DNA of 10,308 nucleotides from Thermohalobaculum sp964576075 (lineage in GTDB: Bacteria; Pseudomonadota; Alphaproteobacteria; Rhodobacterales; Rhodobacteraceae), in contig CAZNTX010000112.1 in the NCBI GenBank assembly GCA_964576075.1, positions 1 to 10,308 of the forward strand, read 5' to 3'. A model generated the notes under the pieces. That model made no database searches. It saw only the letters and a program-made list of their open reading frames with translations, and was not told where the DNA came from. Both the position numbers and the translations under genes were made by a program. Below are positions 6,321 through 10,308 of this stretch, in pieces (within the stretch, counting starts at the first letter, position 1; every line of letters starts with the position of its first letter).

Positions 6321-7174
6321 TCGAAGACATAGGTGAGCAGCAGCCAGGCGATCATGATCGCATAGGGCAGGCGCATGCCCTTGGAGCGCTCGTCGGTCAT
6401 CGCATAGCCCATCAGGCAGGACAGTGCGATGAAGACGTGCTCGGGCCGCATGGCGTAGATCGTCAGCACGAAGAGGAAGATGCCGTAGTGGAGCCAGACC
6501 CCGGCGCGGCGGCGGAAGAAGAGCCCGACCTCCACCGCCCCTTGGAAGAGGAGCGAGACCCAGGTCATCACGAGCGCCATGCGCTTCAGCCCCGGGTCGA
6601 TCGGGGGGAGGGGGACGGCCCCGCCGGCGGAGGCGGCATAGTCCGCCATCAGCGCGTCGCGCGCGGCCATGGCGCCCTGGGCCGCCTCGGGCACGCCCTC
6701 GAAGAGGCGGGGCGTGATGTTGCCGTAGATCGTGCGCTGCAGCAGGAACTGCCCGAGCAGGTCGCCCGACATGTAATAGGGCGAGGCGATCTTCTGCAGC
6801 AGCGCGAGCCCCATCATCAGCCCGAAGAGAAAGGCCGAGAAGCGCGCCGCCTGCGCCCAGACATCCGCCTCCCGCCGCCAGAGGATCGCCACGAGCACCG
6901 CGAAATAGGCCAGGACGAACTCGTGATTGGCCGCCCGCGTGTAGTGCCAGCCGAGGTTGAAGAGGAAGAGCGCCGTGGCCAGGAGCCAGATCGCGCGCCC
7001 GGTGCGCGCGTCGTCCGCGGCGAGGGCGAGCAGGAAGAGCGCCGCCATCGCCGCGTAGAGGAGCGGGAATTGCGGCGTGTAGGGCCCGGCGAGGTGGCAG
7101 ACCATGGCGAGCGCCACGAGGACGCGCAAGAGCCAGGGCGGCCGCTCGACCACCGCCTCGAGAAGCCCCCTCAT
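6296..7174 (-). CDS. Polytopic membrane protein, possibly HTTM-like
   Basis: This 292-residue protein has about eight or nine hydrophobic helices: near 14-31, 35-53, 61-78, 84-98, 107-126, then after a polar loop of about 70 residues, 199-216, 226-242, 244-256 and 271-283. The loop carries SPYYMSGDLLGQFLLQRTIYGN and a Pro-rich segment. Paired motifs such as GWHYTRAANHEFVLAYF and LHYGIFLFVLTIYAMRPEHVF, with His placed at helix ends, recall the HTTM (vitamin K-dependent gamma-carboxylase-like membrane) group, but I cannot prove membership. The ATG at 7174 overlaps the stop of the preceding gene (ATGA) and follows GGAGGGCGGGGA, so the longer open frame upstream is not used. The 3' end overlaps comM by 25 bases on the opposite strand, with no terminator hairpin visible. 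It probably acts as a complex with its single-pass partner. The substrate is unknown. Confidence 0.75.
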   Translation of the reverse strand: MRGLLEAVVERPPWLLRVLVALAMVCHLAGPYTPQFPLLYAAMAALFLLALAADDARTGRAIWLLATALFLFNLGWHYTRAANHEFVLAYFAVLVAILWRREADVWAQAARFSAFLFGLMMGLALLQKIASPYYMSGDLLGQFLLQRTIYGNITPRLFEGVPEAAQGAMAARDALMADYAASAGGAVPLPPIDPGLKRMALVMTWVSLLFQGAVEVGLFFRRRAGVWLHYGIFLFVLTIYAMRPEHVFIALSCLMGYAMTDERSKGMRLPYAIMIAWLLLTYVFDYRPAIFA

Positions 7175-7644
7175 TCCCCGCCCTCCGGATAGAGCGCGAG
7201 GCGCCGCGCCGTCGCCCGCTCGCCCTGGATGTCGTGGCGGAATTCGTGCACCGCGAGGCGCGGGCCGCCCTCCGGCGGGTCGATCCAGGGCAGCCCCGCC
7301 AGCCGCGCCCGGATGCGCTCCGCGAGCCCCGCGCGCGGGTAGAAGCGCAGATCGTCGGCCATCGCCCGGGCCTCGGCGAGCCGGGCGCGCTCGGCGGGGG
7401 AGAGGGGGCCGAGCACCGCGGGATCGGCCGGCGCGGGCGGGGCGAGGCGGAGCGCGCGCGTCTCGTCGAGCGCCGCCCAGACGGTGCGGTAGTTCGGGTG
7501 CGGCTCGGTATACATCCCGAACCCCCCGCCCTTCCAATAGGAGAGATGCCCGAGCCGCGAGAGCGCCACCTGAGACGCCGCGACCCCCGCCACGGCGAGC
7601 ATCAGCGCCGTCACCGCCCATCGCCGCCAGTCGCGTCCGCCCAT
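7171..7644 (-). CDS. Single-pass membrane protein, partner of the downstream polytopic protein
   Basis: This 157-residue protein has a basic N-terminus (MGGRDWRRW) and one hydrophobic helix at about 9-26 (WAVTALMLAVAGVAASQV), followed by a soluble part of about 130 residues, probably outside the cytoplasm. Directly after the helix is a conserved-looking motif, YWKGGGFGMYTEPHPNYRTVW. Short proteins with a W/F-G-M-F/Y motif after one helix often accompany HTTM-type membrane proteins, from general recollection. The C-terminal part is Arg-rich and Leu-rich, with PWIDPPEGGPRLAVHEFRHD. The start is supported by GGAGGGAGAG seven bases ahead. Its stop overlaps the next start as ATGA, which implies coupled translation and a stable stoichiometry. 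It is divergent from asd across 118 bases. Confidence 0.75.
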   Translation of the reverse strand: MGGRDWRRWAVTALMLAVAGVAASQVALSRLGHLSYWKGGGFGMYTEPHPNYRTVWAALDETRALRLAPPAPADPAVLGPLSPAERARLAEARAMADDLRFYPRAGLAERIRARLAGLPWIDPPEGGPRLAVHEFRHDIQGERATARRLALYPEGGE

Positions 7645-7703
7645 CGACTCGCTCTCCCTCCGCGCGCGATCCTAGCACCGCCCCGCCCGCCGGTCCCCGG
7701 GAT

Positions 7704-7732
7704 TTGCAGCCGGGCCGCATTCCCTGTAGAGA
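7704..7732 (+). promoter_or_regulatory. Possible sigma-70-type promoter of asd
   Basis: TTGCAG (7704-7709) and TAGAGA (7727-7732) are 17 bases apart in the 118-base divergent region before asd. The -35 agrees well with TTGACA, the -10 only partly with TATAAT. It is the best candidate there, but weak. The opposing promoter for the membrane pair was not located. Confidence 0.3.
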
Positions 7733-7762
7733 CGCCGGCGACCCCCAAGCGGAGGACCAAGC

Positions 7763-8785
7763 ATGGGTTATCGGATCGCCGTGGCCGGCGCCACGGGCAG
7801 TGTCGGCCGGGAGATGCTCGCCATCCTCGCCGAGCGGGAATTCCCCGCCGACGAGGTCATCGCGCTCGCGAGCCGGAAGTCGCTCGGCACCGAGGTGAGC
7901 TATGGCGACGAGACGCTGAAGACGCGCGATCTCGAGGAGTTCGACTTCTCCGGGGTCGACATCGCCCTCTTCGCCATCGGCTCGGGCCCGACCAAGACCT
8001 ACGCCCCGCGCGCCGCGGCCGCCGGCGCGGTGGTGATCGACAACTCCTCGCTCTACCGCTACCAGCCCGACGTGCCGCTGATCGTGCCGGAGGTGAACCC
8101 GGACGCGGTGGAGGGCTACCGCGCGCGCAACATCATCGCCAACCCCAACTGCTCGACGGCGCAGATGGTCGTCGCGCTCAAGCCGCTGCACGACCGGGCG
8201 CGGATCAAGCGCGTGGTGGTTTCGACCTATCAGTCGGTCAGCGGTGCCGGCAAGGAGGGGATGGACGAGCTCTGGACACAGACCAAGGGCATCTTCGTCC
8301 CCGGTCAGGAGGTCGAGCCGAAGAAGTTCCAGAAGCAGATCGCCTTCAACGTCATTCCCCATATCGACGTCTTCATGGAGGACGGCTCGACCAAGGAGGA
8401 ATGGAAGATGGTGGTCGAGACCAAGAAGATCGTCGACTCCGAGATCAAGGTGGCGGCGACTTGCGTGCGCGTGCCGGTCTTCGTCGGCCATGCCGAGGCG
8501 GTGAACCTCGAGCTCGAGGAGCCGCTCGACGCCGAGGAGGCGCGCGAGATCCTGCGCGAGGCGCCCGGGATCATGGTGGTCGACAAGCACGAGGACGGCG
8601 GCTACGTCACGCCGGTCGACTGCGTCGGCGATTTCGCGACCTTCGTCAGCCGCATCCGCGAGGACATCACCGTGGAAAACGGCCTCGCGATGTGGATCGT
8701 GTCGGACAATCTCCGCAAAGGGGCCGCCCTCAACGCCGTCCAAATCGCCGAGCTCCTCGGCCGCCGCTGCCTGAAGAAGGGCTGA
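7763..8785 (+). CDS. asd: Aspartate-semialdehyde dehydrogenase
   Basis: Asd catalyses the NADPH-dependent reduction of aspartyl phosphate to aspartate semialdehyde, the branch point to lysine/diaminopimelate, threonine and methionine, in the cytoplasm. At 340 residues it has the length of the shorter bacterial class. The nucleotide-binding loop GATGSVG is at 9-15, the phosphate loop DNSSLYRY lies near residues 93-100, and the catalytic cysteine Cys130 is in NPNCSTAQM. The substrate-binding and acid/base pair Arg236 and His243 is in RVPVFVGH, with the 7-residue spacing known from E. coli Arg267/His274. YQSVSGAGKEGMDEL is also typical. The start is supported by GGAGGA (7751-7756) six bases ahead. 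It is divergent from the membrane pair and probably monocistronic or weakly joined to the next gene, 73 bases on. Nothing is missing. Confidence 0.97.
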   Translation: MGYRIAVAGATGSVGREMLAILAEREFPADEVIALASRKSLGTEVSYGDETLKTRDLEEFDFSGVDIALFAIGSGPTKTYAPRAAAAGAVVIDNSSLYRYQPDVPLIVPEVNPDAVEGYRARNIIANPNCSTAQMVVALKPLHDRARIKRVVVSTYQSVSGAGKEGMDELWTQTKGIFVPGQEVEPKKFQKQIAFNVIPHIDVFMEDGSTKEEWKMVVETKKIVDSEIKVAATCVRVPVFVGHAEAVNLELEEPLDAEEAREILREAPGIMVVDKHEDGGYVTPVDCVGDFATFVSRIREDITVENGLAMWIVSDNLRKGAALNAVQIAELLGRRCLKKG

Positions 8786-8858
8786 GGCTCGGTTAACGCT
8801 TTGCCGGAGCGGATCGCCTATGCTCGCCCGTGGCGATGCCCGGGAGAGGAGACGCGCG

Positions 8859-9338
8859 GTGCCGGTGCCGGACGACGAAATCACCCTAAGGATGCCCGCC
8901 GAGATGCGGGCGCGGTTGGAGCGCTGCTGCGCCGAGCTCGATCAGACGCTCGGCAGCTTCGCCCGCGAGGCGATCGAAGAGCGCCTCGTCCGGTTCCGCC
9001 ACGGCCGAGGCAGCGTCGGGAAGAGGCGCGCGAGCGCCGATGAGCGGCTCCTCGCGGGCCTGCGCCCGCTCGTCGCCAAGGCGATCGCCGCGAGCCGGAC
9101 TTGGTCAGAGCTCCAGACGGCGCTGCGCGCCGAAGGGTTGGGCTATGCGCCACGTGGCGGGGGGCTTGCGCTCGTCTCCGAACCCGACGGCGGGGTGCTT
9201 TGCAAGGCCTCGGAGGTCGGCCCCGGTTACGCGGCTCTGATTCGGCGTTTCCGCGCCCCTTTTCCCGGTCATGGCCATGCCTGGCTCGCCCGGCGGGTTC
9301 TGGACGATCCCGGTGAGGAGCGTCTGGTCGAGACCTAG
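8859..9338 (+). CDS. Ribbon-helix-helix-like protein with relaxase-accessory-like C-terminal domain
   Basis: This is a 159-residue protein starting at GTG 8859, seven bases after GAGAGGAG. An in-frame ATG at 8820 would add MLARGDARERRRA but has no ribosome site. Residues about 6-46 look like a CopG/ribbon-helix-helix unit: strand DEITLRMP, helix EMRARLERCCAELDQTL, turn GS, helix FAREAIEERLVRF. After a basic linker (GSVGKRRAS), residues about 78-145 form a second domain, TWSELQTALRAEGLGYAPRG, then GGLALVSEPDG and LCKASEVGPGYAALIRRF. This resembles a segment seen in mobilisation relaxases of the MobA/VirD2 type (W..L...L...G........kaS.vg....L..RF). No catalytic relaxase motifs exist here. A chromosomal DNA-binding role is inferred and the targets are unknown. 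Its TAG overlaps the TAG of the opposing rsmB-like gene in CTAG (9335-9338). Confidence 0.65.
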   Translation: MPVPDDEITLRMPAEMRARLERCCAELDQTLGSFAREAIEERLVRFRHGRGSVGKRRASADERLLAGLRPLVAKAIAASRTWSELQTALRAEGLGYAPRGGGLALVSEPDGGVLCKASEVGPGYAALIRRFRAPFPGHGHAWLARRVLDDPGEERLVET

Positions 9339-10308
9339 GGCGTGTCTGCCCGAAGGAGGGCGGCGAAGAAGCCGTCCGCCCCCTCTGCCGGAGACCAGGC
9401 GCGCCGCGCCTCGAGCCGGAGCCCGGGCCGCGCCGCGAGCGCGGCCGCGATGGCGCGGTCGTTCTCCTCGGGCAAGAGCGAACAGGTGGCATAGACCACG
9501 CGGCCCCCGGGCGCGAGACGGTCGGCCGCAGAGACGATCAGCTCCCGTTGAGTCGCGCAGAGGGCGGCGAGCCGGTCCTCCGTCAGCCGCCATTTCGCGT
9601 CCGGATTGCGCGCCCAGGCGCCCGAGCCCGAGCAGGGCGCATCGACGAGGGCGAGGTCCTGCCCGCCGGGCGCGCGCCCGGGCTCGGCGATCTCGATGGC
9701 GGCGCCGGCGCGGGCGGCGCGGGGGGCGATCTGCGCGAGCCGGCCCGCATCCGCGTCATGCGCGACGACCCGGCCCTGTCCCCCCATCGCGGCCGCGAGG
9801 GCCAGCGCCTTGCCCCCGCCGCCGGCGCAGAGGTCGAGGACCCGCTCCCCAGGCCGCGCGGCGGCGAAGTCGGCGACGGCCTGGCTCGCGGCGTCCTGCA
9901 CCTCCACCAGCCCCGCCGCATAGGCCGCCGAGCGCGCCACCCCGCGCCCGCCGGACAGCACGCGGATCGCCGTCGGCGAGAGCGGCTCCGGCTCGGCCGC
10001 GATCCCCTCCCCGGCGAGGGCGGCGAGGGCGCCGGCGCGGTCGGTCTTCAGCAGGTTCGCCCTGAGGAAGAGGGGCGCGCGGCGGCGGAGCGGCGCGAGG
10101 TCCGCATCCCCCAGCCCGCCGAGCCGGTCCGGCGCGAGGAGCCAGTCCGGCAGGTCGAGCCGCACGCCCCGCGGCGCTTCCGAGAGCGCCGCGCCCGGGC
10201 AGGCCTCTCCGGGCTCGAGCGGCGGCGGCGCATGGCCCTCCCCGGTGAAGAGCGCGCCGAGATCGGCGCCGTCGAGGCGGAGGCTCCCGAGGAGGGCGCG
10301 CCGGCCCG
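9335..10308 (-). CDS. rsmB: RsmB-family 16S rRNA cytosine-C5 methyltransferase (5' end outside window)
   Basis: This SAM-dependent RNA m5C methyltransferase of the RsmB/NOP2/Sun family acts on 16S rRNA (C967 in E. coli). About 323 codons lie in the window. The frame is still open at the right edge, where ALFTGEGHAPPPLEP matches the N-terminal part of alphaproteobacterial homologues, so the GTG at 10165 is an internal codon and not the start. Motif I is VLDLCAGGGGKALALAA, motif IV is VDAPCSGSGAW with Cys at bases 9632-9634, and motif VI is VVYATCSLLPEEN with the catalytic Cys at 9482-9484. Both cysteines used by this family (catalysis and product release) are present, so the enzyme looks active. 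The N-terminal NusB-like domain of the E. coli enzyme is not expected in this shorter form. The stop overlaps the opposing RHH gene. No terminator was seen. Confidence 0.92.
   Translation of the reverse strand, partial: GRRALLGSLRLDGADLGALFTGEGHAPPPLEPGEACPGAALSEAPRGVRLDLPDWLLAPDRLGGLGDADLAPLRRRAPLFLRANLLKTDRAGALAALAGEGIAAEPEPLSPTAIRVLSGGRGVARSAAYAAGLVEVQDAASQAVADFAAARPGERVLDLCAGGGGKALALAAAMGGQGRVVAHDADAGRLAQIAPRAARAGAAIEIAEPGRAPGGQDLALVDAPCSGSGAWARNPDAKWRLTEDRLAALCATQRELIVSAADRLAPGGRVVYATCSLLPEENDRAIAAALAARPGLRLEARRAWSPAEGADGFFAALLRADTP

Noticed and set aside
4826..7192. 788-codon open frame on the + strand
   Set aside because: It runs through comM in another frame and then antisense to the membrane pair. 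Its Arg/Gly/Ala-rich composition is typical of a high-GC shadow frame.
8793..8796. Second CtrA-like site before the RHH gene
   Set aside because: Only one TTAA half is present; the bases after the 7-base gap are CCGG, so it is not a full box.
7175..8884. Long minus-strand extension of the polytopic membrane gene
   Set aside because: It would be antisense to asd and overlap the single-pass gene; the ATGA-coupled ATG at 7174 with a good ribosome site begins the real membrane protein.
10163..10165. GTG as start of the rsmB-like gene
   Set aside because: The frame stays open to the window edge and the upstream translation (ALFTGEGHAP) continues the family's N-terminal region.
1..10308. CRISPR array, tRNA, insertion sequence or attachment site
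   Set aside because: No regularly spaced repeats, no tRNA cloverleaf, no transposase and no flanking direct repeats were seen; intergenic spaces are short and explained.

Overview
The window is very GC-rich and densely packed, and its protein families point to an alphaproteobacterium, most likely of the Rhodobacterales (Rhodobacter/Paracoccus type). The support is a NadQ-type regulator, an alphaproteobacterial ComM behind a CtrA-like TTAA-N7-TTAA box, an RsmB-family methyltransferase of the short alphaproteobacterial form, and the pairing of leuB with asd on one strand. This is chromosomal housekeeping DNA with a few accessory genes. No tRNA, rRNA, CRISPR array, insertion sequence or phage gene was seen.

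Left part (1-2785, + strand). After about 200 bases with no convincing gene comes a two-gene unit joined by an ATGA overlap: a YfbR-like HD nucleotide phosphohydrolase and a NadQ-like regulator (degenerate Nudix sensor plus winged helix). Behind them, across an AT-richer junction, lies a compositionally different gene. It encodes a probable TIR-like domain, one transmembrane helix and a beta-rich outer domain. It is the most unusual gene in the window and looks acquired.

Middle (2892-4346). leuB (3-isopropylmalate dehydrogenase) is followed 9 bases later by a small three-helix membrane protein of the CBU_0592 type. The unit closes with a classical terminator overlapping its stop codon, then a second hairpin with perfect 18-base arms. 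A small secreted protein converges on these hairpins from the minus strand.

Centre-right (4371-7762). The secreted protein and comM are divergent. Their 75-base intergenic region holds the CtrA-like box. comM starts with TTG and its 3' end overlaps a minus-strand membrane gene by 25 bases. That gene forms a translationally coupled pair (ATGA) with a single-pass membrane protein. The pair is divergent from asd.

Right end (7763-10308). asd (aspartate-semialdehyde dehydrogenase) is followed by a GTG-started ribbon-helix-helix-like protein with a second, relaxase-accessory-like domain. Its stop overlaps that of a minus-strand rsmB-like 16S rRNA cytosine methyltransferase, which runs off the window edge.

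Functionally, leuB and asd serve branched-chain and aspartate-family amino acid synthesis, the HD/NadQ pair nucleotide and NAD homeostasis, comM recombination of incoming DNA, and rsmB ribosome modification. The TIR-like protein and the two-gene membrane unit have no assignable role from sequence alone.
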